A stretch of DNA of 64,000 nucleotides from Prevotella sp. E9-3 (GTDB taxonomy: Bacteria; Bacteroidota; Bacteroidia; Bacteroidales; Bacteroidaceae). The DNA lies in NCBI RefSeq assembly GCF_022024015.1, contig NZ_CP091786.1:372001-436000 (forward strand), read 5' to 3'. Under the pieces are notes generated by a model that was given only the letters and a program-made list of their open reading frames with translations, did not search any database and was not told where the DNA came from. Below, piece by piece: positions 45,496 to 54,306 of the stretch. Made by a program: the position numbers and the translations under genes. Position 1 is the stretch's first letter, and each line of letters starts with the position of its first letter.

Positions 45496-45503
45496 TAACT
45501 TTG
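45496..45503 (+). promoter_or_regulatory. -7 box for pckA
   Basis: TAACTTTG fits TAnnTTTG, 51 bp before the start codon; no strong -33 partner seen. Confidence 0.5.
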
Positions 45504-45554
45504 CGCCGTTAAAAAGAAAATATCAACATTTTAAATCAAATAAAGCATATAAAA

Positions 45555-47168
45555 ATGGCAAAGTTAGATTTGACAAAGTATGGTATCACTGGTTCTACCG
45601 TGATTGCCCACAATCCTTCGTATGAGACTCTGTTCGCAGAAGAGACAAAGGCTGAGCTGACTGGCTACGACAAGGGTCAGAACACTGAGCTGAACGCTGT
45701 AAACGTAATGACCGGTATCTACACTGGCCGTTCTCCTAAGGACAAGTACATCGTTTGCGACGAGCAGAGCAAGGATAAGGTATGGTGGACTTCTGAAGAG
45801 TACAAGAACGATAACCACCCCATGAGCGAGGAGGTTTGGGCCAAGGTTAAGGAAATCGCTATCAAGGAGCTCTGCAACAAGAACCTCTATGTTGTTGACG
45901 CTTTCTGCGGTGCTAACGAAGCTACTCGTCTGGCTGTTCGCTTCATCGTTGAAGTTGCATGGCAGGCTCACTTTGTTACCAACATGTTCATCCAGCCTAC
46001 CGCTGAGGAACTGGAGAAGTTCGAACCTAACTTCGTAATCTATAACGCTTCTAAGGCTAAGGTTGAAAACTACAAGGAGCTGGGTCTGAACTCAGAGACT
46101 TGTGTTGCTTTCAACACCACAAGCCGCGAGCAGGTAATCATCAACACATGGTATGGTGGTGAGATGAAGAAGGGTATGTTCTCAATGCAGAACTACTATC
46201 TGCCTCTGCAGGGTATCGCTTCTATGCACTGCTCTGCTAACACCGACATGGAAGGTAAGAACACCGCTATCTTCTTCGGTCTGTCTGGTACAGGTAAGAC
46301 CACTCTGTCAACCGATCCTAAGCGTCTGCTGATTGGTGACGACGAGCACGGATGGGATGACGAGGGCGTATTCAACCTCGAGGGTGGCTGCTATGCTAAG
46401 GTTATCAACCTGAGCAAGGAGAACGAGCCCGACATCTATGGCGCTATCAAGCGTAACGCTCTTCTGGAGAACGTAACAGTAGATAAGGATGGCAAGATTG
46501 ACTTCGCTGATAAGAGCGTAACTGAGAACACTCGTGTATCTTATCCTATCAACCACATTGAGAAGATCGCTCAGAAGGTAAATGGTAAGAGTGCAGGTCC
46601 TGACGCTAAGAACGTTATCTTCCTGTCAGCTGACGCATTCGGCGTACTGCCCCCAGTATCTATCCTGACTCCTGAGCAGACCAAGTACTACTTCCTGTCT
46701 GGTTTCACAGCTAAGCTGGCTGGTACAGAGCGTGGTATCACTGAGCCTACTCCTACTTTCTCTGCTTGCTTCGGTCAGGCATTCCTCGAGCTGCACCCCA
46801 CAAAGTACGCTGAGGAGCTGGTTAAGAAGATGGAGAAGAGCGGTGCTAAGGCTTACCTCGTAAACACTGGTTGGAACGGTACCGGCAAGCGTATCTCTAT
46901 CCCCGATACACGTGGTATCATCGACGCTATCCTGGACGGAAGCATCCTGAAGGCTCCTACAAAGAAGGTTCCTTTCTTCGACTTCGAAGTTCCCACAGAG
47001 CTGCCTAACGTAAATCCTGCTATCCTGGATCCTCGCGACACTTACGCTACTGCTGCTGAGTGGGAGGAGAAGGCTAAGGATCTGGCTGCCCGTTTCATCA
47101 AGAACTTCAAGAAGTACGAGGGTAACGAGGCCGGTAAGGCTCTGGTCGCTGCAGGTCCAAAGCTGTAA
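45555..47168 (+). CDS. pckA: Phosphoenolpyruvate carboxykinase (ATP)
   Basis: This 537-residue cytosolic enzyme interconverts oxaloacetate and phosphoenolpyruvate with ATP/ADP. In succinate- and propionate-forming Bacteroidales it usually runs in the carboxylating direction. The P-loop [11 protein letters not shown] is at residues 242-252, followed by the kinase-2 and metal motifs [20 protein letters not shown]. The N-terminal signature [15 protein letters not shown] and the C-terminal [11 protein letters not shown] are intact. Codon use is very even and biased (CGT, AAG, CTG, AAC), unlike the neighbours, in line with high expression. The last 9 codons plus stop are repeated twice more downstream as part of a 59-bp tandem repeat. 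Confidence 0.97.
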   Translation: MAKLDLTKYGITGSTVIAHNPSYETLFAEETKAELTGYDKGQNTELNAVNVMTGIYTGRSPKDKYIVCDEQSKDKVWWTSEEYKNDNHPMSEEVWAKVKEIAIKELCNKNLYVVDAFCGANEATRLAVRFIVEVAWQAHFVTNMFIQPTAEELEKFEPNFVIYNASKAKVENYKELGLNSETCVAFNTTSREQVIINTWYGGEMKKGMFSMQNYYLPLQGIASMHCSANTDMEGKNTAIFFGLSGTGKTTLSTDPKRLLIGDDEHGWDDEGVFNLEGGCYAKVINLSKENEPDIYGAIKRNALLENVTVDKDGKIDFADKSVTENTRVSYPINHIEKIAQKVNGKSAGPDAKNVIFLSADAFGVLPPVSILTPEQTKYYFLSGFTAKLAGTERGITEPTPTFSACFGQAFLELHPTKYAEELVKKMEKSGAKAYLVNTGWNGTGKRISIPDTRGIIDAILDGSILKAPTKKVPFFDFEVPTELPNVNPAILDPRDTYATAAEWEEKAKDLAARFIKNFKKYEGNEAGKALVAAGPKL

Positions 47169-47286
47169 AGCGAAGGACCGAAAGCAACGAGCATATTTTA
47201 CTGGTCGCTGCAGGTCCAAAGCTGTAAAGCGAAGAACCGGAAGCAACTTCGCCCTGCAGGGGCAGGTTGCAGGTCCAAAGCTGTAA
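47142..47286 (+). repeat. 59-bp tandem repeat containing the pckA 3' end
   Basis: GCAGGTCCAAAGCTGTAAA recurs at 47151, 47210 and 47269, exactly 59 bp apart. The first copy includes the real pckA end and stop codon. Copies one and two also share the flanking CTGGTCGCT and GCGAAG-ACCG-AAGCAAC; copy three is partial. Confidence 0.92.
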
Positions 47287-47321
47287 AAAAATAAGAGCTA
47301 AAGTTAATAGACTATAACGCT

Positions 47322-47358
47322 AAGTTGGCTATTCCGAGAGGGGTAGCCAACTTTTTTT
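47322..47358 (+). terminator. Intrinsic terminator of pckA
   Basis: AAGTTGGCTA (47322-47331) pairs with TAGCCAACTT (47344-47353), followed by a T run. It lies after the 59-bp repeats. Confidence 0.85.
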
Positions 47359-47432
47359 GATGTATATCAACAATCATCGATTTAGTCCAATACATAAAAT
47401 GTTAAAACCGCATTTTTTTGAGCTAAAAGCAG

Positions 47433-47440
47433 TACCTTTG
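47433..47440 (+). promoter_or_regulatory. -7 box of the small-peptide unit
   Basis: TACCTTTG fits TAnnTTTG, 71 bp upstream of the small ORF. TTTG at 47417-47420 is too close (12 bp) to be a standard -33 element. Confidence 0.4.
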
Positions 47441-47511
47441 CACCGTCAATCGTGAGATTGGTTCACATGTTATTCATTAGGTTAGTAGTTTAAAAGATTA
47501 AGGTAAAGATT

Positions 47512-47607
47512 ATGTTATTAGATTTTCAAACTACGGCAATGTTGGTATCGGTAGCAGTGGTGACCATTTTAAGTGTCATTACTCTTAAAAATACCAACGT
47601 CCGTTAG
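47512..47607 (+). CDS. 31-residue hydrophobic peptide, stand-alone unit
   Basis: ATG at 47512 opens 31 codons ending in TAG. The peptide has a short lead (MLLDFQTTA), one membrane-spanning hydrophobic stretch (MLVSVAVVTILSVITL, residues 10-25) and a polar basic tail (KNTNVR). A purine-rich AAGGTAAAG precedes the start by 3 bases. It lies alone between the pckA terminator and its own strong terminator, downstream of a TAnnTTTG box, which argues for a real transcription unit. It may be a small inner-membrane protein; a toxin-like or leader role is possible. No family recognised. Confidence 0.5.
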   Translation: MLLDFQTTAMLVSVAVVTILSVITLKNTNVR

Positions 47608-47611
47608 GAAG

Positions 47612-47650
47612 GAGTGCGGGGTGAGTGATTCATACCGCACTCTTTTTTTA
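47612..47650 (+). terminator. Intrinsic terminator of the small-peptide unit
   Basis: GAGTGCGG (47612-47619) pairs with CCGCACTC (47635-47642), followed by TTTTTTT. It starts 5 bp after the small ORF's stop codon. Confidence 0.85.
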
Positions 47651-47658
47651 TAAATAAA

Positions 47659-47690
47659 TTTGCATTTTCACTCGCTTAATCGTACCTTTG
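47659..47690 (+). promoter_or_regulatory. Promoter for metG
   Basis: TTTG at 47659-47662 and TACCTTTG at 47683-47690 are separated by 20 bp, an excellent Bacteroidetes promoter. The start codon is 37 bp further on. Confidence 0.65.
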
Positions 47691-47726
47691 CATTCAAATT
47701 ATAATAAATAGGTATTAATATAGAAA

Positions 47727-49793
47727 ATGGAACAGAAAAATTTTAAGCGTACTACTGTTACGTCGGCGCTACCTTATGCAAATGGTGGCGTACATATCGG
47801 ACACTTGGCCGGTGTGTATGTACCTGCTGATATCTATGTGCGTTATCTTCGACTGAAGAAGCGTGAGGTGCTGTTTATCGGTGGTAGCGACGAGCACGGC
47901 GTGCCCATCACAGTACGTGCCCGTAAGGAGGGTATCACACCCCAGGATGTTGTAGATCGATATCATAAAATGATTAAGGATTCGTTCGAGGAGTTTGGAA
48001 TCTCGTTCGATATCTATAGCCGTACTACTTCAGAAACACATCATAAGTTTGCTGCCGAATGGTTCAAGAAACTTTATGATGAGGGTAAACTTACTGAAGA
48101 GACCACGGAACAGCTCTACGATGAGGAGGCAAAGCAATTCCTGGCTGACCGCTATGTAACTGGTGAGTGCCCCCACTGTCATGCTCAGGGAGCCTATGGC
48201 GACCAGTGCGAGAAGTGCGGACGCGACCTTTCGCCCACAGAACTCATCAATCCTAAATCGACTATCTCAGGTTCTACCCCCGTTCTGAAGAAGACCAAGA
48301 ACTGGTATCTGCCTCTGAACGAGTATCAGGACTGGTTGAAAAAGTGGATTCTGGAGGAGCACAAGGAGTGGCGCCCCAACGTATATGGTCAGTGTAAGAG
48401 CTGGCTTGATATGGATCTGCAGCCTCGTGCAATGACGCGCGACTTGGATTGGGGTATTCCTGTTCCTGTAAAGGATGCGGAAGGCAAAGTGCTCTATGTA
48501 TGGTTTGATGCACCTATTGGCTATGTATCGAACACTAAGGAACTGTGTGAAAAAGAGCCTGAGAAGTGGGGCAACTGGGAAAAATGGTGGCAGGACGAGG
48601 ATACTCGTCTGATTCACTTCATTGGTAAGGACAACATCGTGTTCCACTGCATCATCTTCCCTGTGATGATGAAGGCTCACGGCAAGTATATCATGCCTGA
48701 CAACGTGCCTGCCAACGAGTTCCTGAACTTGGAGAACGATAAGATTTCTACCTCTCGCAACTGGGCTGTATGGCTCCATGAGTATCTGGTAGATATGCCT
48801 GGCAAGCAGGATGTGTTGCGCTATGTGTTGACTGCCAATGCACCAGAGACCAAAGACAACAACTTTACTTGGAAAGACTTCCAAGATCGCAATAACAACG
48901 AGTTGGTAGCTGTTTACGGCAACTTCGTAAACCGTGCTCTTCAGCTCACCAAGAAATATTGGAACGGCGTTGTTCCTGCCTGTGGTGAACTGCTGGATGT
49001 AGATAAGCAGGCCCTTGAGGAATTCAAGGATGTAAAGGCTAAGGTAGAAGCTTTGCTGGAGCAGTTCAAGTTCCGTGATGCTCAGTTCGAGGCTATGAAC
49101 CTGGCTCGTATTGGAAACCGTTACATCACCGAGTGTGAGCCTTGGAAGGTTTGGAAGACTGATCCTAAGCGTTGCGAGACTATCCTGAATATCTGTTTGC
49201 AGTTGACAGCCAACCTCGCTATCGCCTTCGAACCATTCCTGCCATTCAGCAGCAAGAAACTGCGTGAGATGCTGAATATCGAGAGCTTCGAATGGGAACA
49301 GTTGGGTAGCACCGATCTTCTAGAGGCTGGACACCAGTTGGGCGAGCCTGCACTGCTGTTCGAGAAAATTGAGGACGAAGTGATTCAGAAGCAGCTCGAC
49401 AAGCTGGAGGCTACCAAGAAAGCTAATGAGGCTGCCAGTTATAAGGCTGCTCCTATTAAGGAGAATGTTAGCTTTGAAGAGTTTGAGAAGCTTGATATCC
49501 GTGTTGGTCTGGTTAAAGCCTGTCAGCGTGTGCCAAAGTCAAAGAAACTGTTGCAGTTCACCATCGATGATGGTAGTGGTACCGACCGCACTATCTGCTC
49601 TGGCATTGCCGCTTTCTATGATAATCCCGAAGAACTTGTTGGCAAGCGTATCCTCTTTGTGGCCAACTTTGCTCCTCGTAAGATGATGGGTATTGAGAGT
49701 CAGGGCATGATTCTGAGTGCCGTTGATTTTGACGAGAGTCTTAGCGTGGTAACTACCACAAAGGATGTGAAGCCCGGTTCTCAGGTAGGCTAA
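47727..49793 (+). CDS. metG: Methionyl-tRNA synthetase
   Basis: This 688-residue enzyme charges tRNA-Met with methionine. The class I signature HIGHLAG begins at residue 23 and the second signature appears as KISTS at 339-343. A zinc knuckle [18 protein letters not shown] lies near 149-166, marking the MetG1 type. The anticodon-binding helical domain follows, and a C-terminal tRNA-binding OB-fold domain (about 585-688, [17 protein letters not shown]) aids dimerisation. Length and motifs are normal. It is monocistronic, with its own promoter and a strong terminator. Confidence 0.97.
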   Translation: MEQKNFKRTTVTSALPYANGGVHIGHLAGVYVPADIYVRYLRLKKREVLFIGGSDEHGVPITVRARKEGITPQDVVDRYHKMIKDSFEEFGISFDIYSRTTSETHHKFAAEWFKKLYDEGKLTEETTEQLYDEEAKQFLADRYVTGECPHCHAQGAYGDQCEKCGRDLSPTELINPKSTISGSTPVLKKTKNWYLPLNEYQDWLKKWILEEHKEWRPNVYGQCKSWLDMDLQPRAMTRDLDWGIPVPVKDAEGKVLYVWFDAPIGYVSNTKELCEKEPEKWGNWEKWWQDEDTRLIHFIGKDNIVFHCIIFPVMMKAHGKYIMPDNVPANEFLNLENDKISTSRNWAVWLHEYLVDMPGKQDVLRYVLTANAPETKDNNFTWKDFQDRNNNELVAVYGNFVNRALQLTKKYWNGVVPACGELLDVDKQALEEFKDVKAKVEALLEQFKFRDAQFEAMNLARIGNRYITECEPWKVWKTDPKRCETILNICLQLTANLAIAFEPFLPFSSKKLREMLNIESFEWEQLGSTDLLEAGHQLGEPALLFEKIEDEVIQKQLDKLEATKKANEAASYKAAPIKENVSFEEFEKLDIRVGLVKACQRVPKSKKLLQFTIDDGSGTDRTICSGIAAFYDNPEELVGKRILFVANFAPRKMMGIESQGMILSAVDFDESLSVVTTTKDVKPGSQVG

Positions 49794-49803
49794 AACAAAT
49801 ATG

Positions 49804-49841
49804 ATGAAGCCCTCCTTTGAAGAACGGAGGGCTTCATTGTT
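49804..49841 (+). terminator. Intrinsic terminator of metG
   Basis: A 12-bp perfect stem is formed by ATGAAGCCCTCC (49804-49815) and GGAGGGCTTCAT (49826-49837), then TGTT. Confidence 0.85.
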
Positions 49842-49886
49842 AATAAGGCTTTCTTATAAGTCACTTTCATATTTCTAAGATACTAA

Positions 49887-49954
49887 GACCTTCTTTATCG
49901 TAAGATTTTCTTTATTGTAAGACCTTCTTTATAATAAAACTTTCTTTATAATAC
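49887..49954 (+). repeat. 17-bp tandem repeat upstream of the flippase gene
   Basis: Four units of the form GACCTTCTTTATnnTAA lie at 49887, 49904, 49921 and 49938. The array ends 19 bp before the start codon, so it occupies the promoter/leader position. Confidence 0.88.
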
Positions 49955-49973
49955 CCCTTTATTATATTCCAAT

Positions 49974-51419
49974 ATGGCAGAATCGCTAAAGGAGAAAACA
50001 GCCAAAGGCCTCTTTTGGGGTGGACTGAGCAATATTATCCAGCAACTGCTCAGTTTAGTTATTGGCGTTGTATTGGCACGTAAACTCACACAGGACGACT
50101 ATGGAATGGTGGGTATGCTTGCCATTTTTTCTGCTACTGCTGCTGCTTTACATGAAGGAGGTTTTATTTCGGCCCTGTGTAGGAAGAAAGAAGTGACACA
50201 TGAAGATTATAATGCGGTGTTTTGGACTTCTTCTCTTGTGAGTCTGTCACTCTATGTTATTCTCTTTTTCTGTGCCCCACTGATTGCCGATTTTTATCAA
50301 GTTCCAGAACTGATACCGTTGGCGAGGTTCATCTTCGTTGGTTTCTTCCTTTCCAGTCTTGGCGTGGCGCCAAGGGCTATTACGTTCCGTAAGATGATGG
50401 TTCGTGAGAACACGATAGTGTATATCACCGCTCAGGTGCTCTCTGGCATCGTGGGAATTACGATGGCCATCAAGGGATATGCCTATTGGGGTATCGCCAC
50501 TCAGACGCTTGTCTATGTCTCTGTTATTTCGCTGTTGAACTTCTATTTTGCCAAATGGCATCCTACGTTTACCTTTAATTTTGCTCCCATCAGGGAACTG
50601 ATTGGCTTTAGCAGTAAGTTGGTGTTGACGAATATTGTGAATGTGGTGAACAATAATCTGTTTGCGGTTGTATTGGGAAAACTCTATACCACCCATGTGG
50701 TGGGCAATTATACTCAAGCCAACAAATGGAACACGATGGGCTATTCTTTGGGTAGCAACATGATTATAGGTATTGCACAGCCCATATTTGCAAAGACCAA
50801 TGACAATCCTGCCCGACAGAAACAGATATTCAGGAAAGTGTTGCGTTTTACAGCCTTTATCAGTTTCCCCTTTATGTTCGGCTTGTCGATTGTTTCTGAG
50901 GAGTTTATTGTCATACTGCTTACTGAAAAATGGCTTGAGAGTGCTCATTTGTTGCGTATCCTCTGTATTGCAGGCGCATTCATTCCTTTTTCAACCTTGT
51001 TTTCCAATCTGCTTATCAGCAAAGGGCGTTCTACTACTTATTTCTTCAGTACCTTGGCGCTTTGTATTGTTCAGTTGGGAGCAGCATGGTTCTCATCGCC
51101 ACTTGGTATTACAGTGATGGTGTGGATTTATACTGCCGTCACCATCAGTTGGCTGTTTGTCTGGTTCTTCTTGGCAAGAAAAAATTTGGGAATAACAATC
51201 CTTGAAGTTGGTAAGGATGTTATTCCCTATTTCCTATTGGCAGGAGGCATTGCCCTTATGGCCTATGAATGGCTGATGGGCATTCCTAATATGTATCTGC
51301 GTTTCATTCTCAAGCTCTTTGTTGCAGGGAGCACTTATTGTTTAGCCCTTTGGCTGTTGAAGTCAACCATCTTCAAAGAGTCGATAGCCTTTCTTCTGAA
51401 GCGAGAATTGAATGCCTAA
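49974..51419 (+). CDS. Lipopolysaccharide/polysaccharide flippase (Wzx/MATE-like)
   Basis: This 481-residue inner-membrane protein has about 14 transmembrane helices and belongs to the polysaccharide-export branch of the MOP superfamily (WzxC-like). The opening GLFWGGLSNIIQQLLSLVIG and ARKLTQDDYGMVGMLAIF are typical. It would move lipid-linked oligosaccharide units across the membrane for O-antigen or capsule. It lies at the edge of a locus with CDP-glycerol genes and glycosyltransferases. It converges with the AsnB-like gene, leaving 55 bp between. A 17-bp tandem repeat array takes the place of a recognisable promoter upstream, which hints at variable expression. Confidence 0.9.
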   Translation: MAESLKEKTAKGLFWGGLSNIIQQLLSLVIGVVLARKLTQDDYGMVGMLAIFSATAAALHEGGFISALCRKKEVTHEDYNAVFWTSSLVSLSLYVILFFCAPLIADFYQVPELIPLARFIFVGFFLSSLGVAPRAITFRKMMVRENTIVYITAQVLSGIVGITMAIKGYAYWGIATQTLVYVSVISLLNFYFAKWHPTFTFNFAPIRELIGFSSKLVLTNIVNVVNNNLFAVVLGKLYTTHVVGNYTQANKWNTMGYSLGSNMIIGIAQPIFAKTNDNPARQKQIFRKVLRFTAFISFPFMFGLSIVSEEFIVILLTEKWLESAHLLRILCIAGAFIPFSTLFSNLLISKGRSTTYFFSTLALCIVQLGAAWFSSPLGITVMVWIYTAVTISWLFVWFFLARKNLGITILEVGKDVIPYFLLAGGIALMAYEWLMGIPNMYLRFILKLFVAGSTYCLALWLLKSTIFKESIAFLLKRELNA

Positions 51420-51474
51420 AAGGCGATGTCAGTCTTTTCGTAACTGGCTGAAAGACGATTGCCGTCCTTTTCGT

Positions 51475-52521
51475 TTATTTCTCCAGCATATTCAAGAACT
51501 GCTCGGCACACCACAGTTGCCATTTCTGGTTGCCTGTCAGCTGTTCCATCGGAATATCTTTGCGGAACTCTGCTCGTTTTGGGCCTTCCCAGTCTTTGAA
51601 TATGGCATCTACAGGGCGGGGCATCGGAATCTTGAAAGGAATCTCCAGTTCAGGATATTTCATGGCATAGAGTCCGCGCACCAGGTATTTCGGTTCGCCA
51701 TTGCGTACACGATGCATGTCGAGTGGCTCACTCATCACCAGTGATGCGTATGGATCATAATAAGGCATCCATGCTGCACCGAATGCATTCAGATAGGAAC
51801 CAGAGCTTTCTACGGCAAATACCTCATCCATGAAGCGCATGAAGTCGATGGTGGTCTCTCCGGTGCGATAACGTTCATAGAGTTCCGACTGGTCAACAGG
51901 ATTCGTGAGCACCAGTTTGGGATCAAGGAACGTATAGCGCTTTGCAAATCCGTCGAAGGTCCATTCAGGAGAAATCAGCTTGTCCATTCCGCCGAAAATT
52001 AAGTCAGAACTTTCTCCCACAATCATCAGCTGAACACCATCAGCTTTCGCCTGTATGGCAGCCTTGTATATCTGTGCCTCAATGGAATGAACGGGAGCAT
52101 ACTTATAGCGCATGACGATCGGTGTGAACTGCTTGAAGTCGTCCATTGTCACTTCAATAAAATGATGCTGCAGCTTCCACTTGGCGCAATACTTCTTTGC
52201 TCGCTCTATATCGGCATCGAACTCGCCCGATGCTGAAGTGAAAGTATAGGCGTGACTGCCTGGCTTCAGATAGGCGGCAAGGTTGGCACTGTCCATTCCG
52301 CCAGAAAGCAGAATGCCGATATTGTCATATTTGGCATAGAGTGCGTCAAACTGTCGTTGAATCTCCCGGTCGATATCTTCTGAAGTTTTTACTGGGATTC
52401 TTTCTTCATCTGGAATAGGAGCGTAGTTCTTGTGTTGAAAACCTTCACAGAAGTCCATTCCGTCTTTCCATATATAGCGAAATGCAATATATGAACTTAA
52501 ACAAAAATCTTTGTTTACCAT
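51475..52521 (-). CDS. Asparagine-synthase-like ATP-dependent ligase lacking the glutaminase domain
   Basis: This 348-residue protein has the PP-loop SGGMDS (residues 73-78) of the asparagine synthetase C-terminal domain, which adenylates a carboxylate. The usual N-terminal glutamine amidotransferase domain with its Cys2 nucleophile is absent, so ammonia must come from elsewhere or another nucleophile is used. Typical AsnB proteins exceed 500 residues. It follows the cytidylyltransferase gene after 12 bp on the same strand and is probably in the same operon. The context suggests modification of a surface glycan component; the substrate cannot be read from sequence. Confidence 0.78.
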   Translation of the reverse strand: MVNKDFCLSSYIAFRYIWKDGMDFCEGFQHKNYAPIPDEERIPVKTSEDIDREIQRQFDALYAKYDNIGILLSGGMDSANLAAYLKPGSHAYTFTSASGEFDADIERAKKYCAKWKLQHHFIEVTMDDFKQFTPIVMRYKYAPVHSIEAQIYKAAIQAKADGVQLMIVGESSDLIFGGMDKLISPEWTFDGFAKRYTFLDPKLVLTNPVDQSELYERYRTGETTIDFMRFMDEVFAVESSGSYLNAFGAAWMPYYDPYASLVMSEPLDMHRVRNGEPKYLVRGLYAMKYPELEIPFKIPMPRPVDAIFKDWEGPKRAEFRKDIPMEQLTGNQKWQLWCAEQFLNMLEK

Positions 52522-52533
52522 AGGTTTATGAAA

Positions 52534-52968
52534 TTATTTTACATCAGTTAAGTCTTGGCCTCTTACTGCATTCAGAGCCTCATTAATCTTTGTAGAAGAA
52601 ATGCCTTTAGTATAGGGGAAATATACGATTTGGATGCCTGCTTCTGCAAACTCCTTCTCATATTGTTGCCATTTCTCGGTGCCATACCAGTCGTCGCCAA
52701 CAAAGAGGAACTTAGCCCCCAGTTTCTTGCAAGCCTCCAGTTTGTTCATGTCGTACTGAGGAACAGCAGCATCAACATATTTTATGCTGCGAACAATCTC
52801 AATGCGATCCTCAAAAGGAATCATGGATTTCTTGCCCTTGTATGCCACCAGTTCATCGACGGTAACTCCGACAACCAATTTGTCACACATGCCCTTGGCG
52901 TTTTTCAGCAAATTAAGATGTCCAATATGAAAGAGGTCGTAAACCCCTGTAGTATATCCGATAACCAT
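52534..52968 (-). CDS. Glycerol-3-phosphate cytidylyltransferase (TagD-like)
   Basis: The 144-residue nucleotidyltransferase makes CDP-glycerol from CTP and glycerol 3-phosphate. The HxGH motif is in YTTGVYDLFHIGHLNLLKNA and the RSIKYVDAA and KGISSTKI motifs are present. An open frame continues upstream to 53214, but I chose ATG at 52968: it begins exactly at the fold's first strand (MVIGYTTG), has AAGGA 4 bases before it, and a good promoter lies between the two candidate starts. Ethanolamine-phosphate or a related alcohol is an alternative substrate. The neighbouring divergent TagF-like gene supports CDP-glycerol. Confidence 0.88.
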   Translation of the reverse strand: MVIGYTTGVYDLFHIGHLNLLKNAKGMCDKLVVGVTVDELVAYKGKKSMIPFEDRIEIVRSIKYVDAAVPQYDMNKLEACKKLGAKFLFVGDDWYGTEKWQQYEKEFAEAGIQIVYFPYTKGISSTKINEALNAVRGQDLTDVK

Positions 52969-52992
52969 ATCCTTATATATAATTATGATGTG

Positions 52993-53023
52993 CAAAGGTA
53001 TATCATTTTTGTGTTTTTTCAAA
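52993..53023 (-). promoter_or_regulatory. Promoter for the cytidylyltransferase/AsnB-like operon
   Basis: On the minus strand TTTG (53020-53023) and TACCTTTG (52993-53000) are 19 bp apart. The start codon at 52968 follows 24 bp later, which supports the short form of the gene. Confidence 0.65.
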
Positions 53024-53048
53024 AGGAAAATATAATAAAGTCGCATTT

Positions 53049-53081
53049 TTTGTTTCGAGTAGATTTTTTTTGCTATCTTTG
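53049..53081 (+). promoter_or_regulatory. Promoter for the TagF-like/glycosyltransferase operon
   Basis: TTTG (53049-53052) and TATCTTTG (53074-53081) are 21 bp apart; the GTG start lies 26 bp further on. It is divergent from the promoter at 52993-53023. Confidence 0.6.
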
Positions 53082-53107
53082 CAACAATATCTATTAAATA
53101 ATTTGCG

Positions 53108-54298
53108 GTGAAGAGTTTCAGCATCATATCATTTTTGCGGGATACGAAAATTTTCAAGAGGTGTTTGTCTCTATTTATGTTCCCTTTCAGACTATTGCCT
53201 ACCGACAACAACAAGATTGTCTTTTATTGCTACAATGGCAAAGGTTATGGAGACAATCCTAAATATATAGCAGAAGAAATTGTCAGGCAGAATCTTCCTT
53301 ACAAGTTGAGATGGATTGTCAAAGGCACCGGCTTCGTATTTCCGCATGATATTTTGCCCGTAAGAATATGGACTTTACGTTATATCTATGAATTGGCCAC
53401 AGCCAAAATCATCATTAGCAATGTAAAGAACTATCTCCCTTTTGTTAAGCGCAAAAATCAATATTTCATACAGACGTGGCATGGACCGCTTCCCTTCAAG
53501 TATATTGAGAAAGATGCAGTTGATTTGCTGTCGCCCAAGTATGTCAAGGAGTCACAGCAGAACTCTGCTATTACCGATGTCATTACCTCCTGCAATTCCA
53601 TGCAGTCGGCTTTTTTCAGGAACTCTTTCTGGTATGATGGTGAGGTATTGGAGTGTGGAGCTCCCCGTTCCGATATCTTTTTCAGTGCGCCATCGGTGAA
53701 GGAAGAACTGAAGCATAAGATGGGAGTAGATAAAGGGCAGAAAATCATGCTGTATTGTCCTACGTTCCGTGACAATGGAAGTATCGATGCCTATAGTATC
53801 GATGCTCCCATGATACTTGACTGTCTGGAGAAAAAGACGGGTTGCCAGTGGGTGCTCTTTGTGCGTATGCATCCCAATGATATGAGAGGCATGGCGCGGT
53901 TCAGCTATGATGAGCATGTCGTCAATATGACTACTTACCCCGATATGCAGGAACTGCTCCTTGTTGCCGATGCCCAGATAACAGACTACTCATCGACCAT
54001 TGCCGAGTTCCTGGTCATGCAGAAACCCGTATTCATCTTCGCCTCCGATCTCGACGAATACAGTCATAACTGCCGAGGCCTGTCAAAGAATTATTTTGAT
54101 CTCCCACTCAAAATCAACAAGACCAACGATGAGTTGGTGCAGGCCATTTCGCAGTATGATGAAGCTGAGTACAAGAAATCGATAGCCCCCTATATGAAGC
54201 GATACAACAGCTTTGATGACGGTCATGCATCCGAGCGTGTGGTAGAGCGTATCAAGAGCGTTGTCAACGGAACATTCCAAAAGCCCGATAATCAATAA
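53108..54298 (+). CDS. CDP-glycerol glycerophosphotransferase family protein (TagB/TagF-like)
   Basis: This 396-residue membrane-associated enzyme would transfer glycerol phosphate from CDP-glycerol to a glycan. Family signatures are visible: FIQTWHGPLPFKY (near 118-130), CGAPRSDIFF, MLYCPTFRDNGS, VRMHPND and the C-terminal DAQITDYSSTIAEFLV. The start is GTG at 53108; the ATG choices inside would cut the N-terminal domain. In Gram-positives these enzymes build teichoic acids; in Gram-negatives they add glycerol phosphate to capsule or O-antigen. It heads a three-gene operon, opposite the cytidylyltransferase that would make its donor. Confidence 0.88.
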   Translation: MKSFSIISFLRDTKIFKRCLSLFMFPFRLLPTDNNKIVFYCYNGKGYGDNPKYIAEEIVRQNLPYKLRWIVKGTGFVFPHDILPVRIWTLRYIYELATAKIIISNVKNYLPFVKRKNQYFIQTWHGPLPFKYIEKDAVDLLSPKYVKESQQNSAITDVITSCNSMQSAFFRNSFWYDGEVLECGAPRSDIFFSAPSVKEELKHKMGVDKGQKIMLYCPTFRDNGSIDAYSIDAPMILDCLEKKTGCQWVLFVRMHPNDMRGMARFSYDEHVVNMTTYPDMQELLLVADAQITDYSSTIAEFLVMQKPVFIFASDLDEYSHNCRGLSKNYFDLPLKINKTNDELVQAISQYDEAEYKKSIAPYMKRYNSFDDGHASERVVERIKSVVNGTFQKPDNQ

Positions 54299-54306
54299 TC
54301 ATAGGC

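Noticed and set aside
52969..53214. Upstream extension of the cytidylyltransferase
   Set aside because: The extension is AT-rich and non-family, and contains the promoter at 52993-53023; the fold begins exactly at the ATG at 52968.
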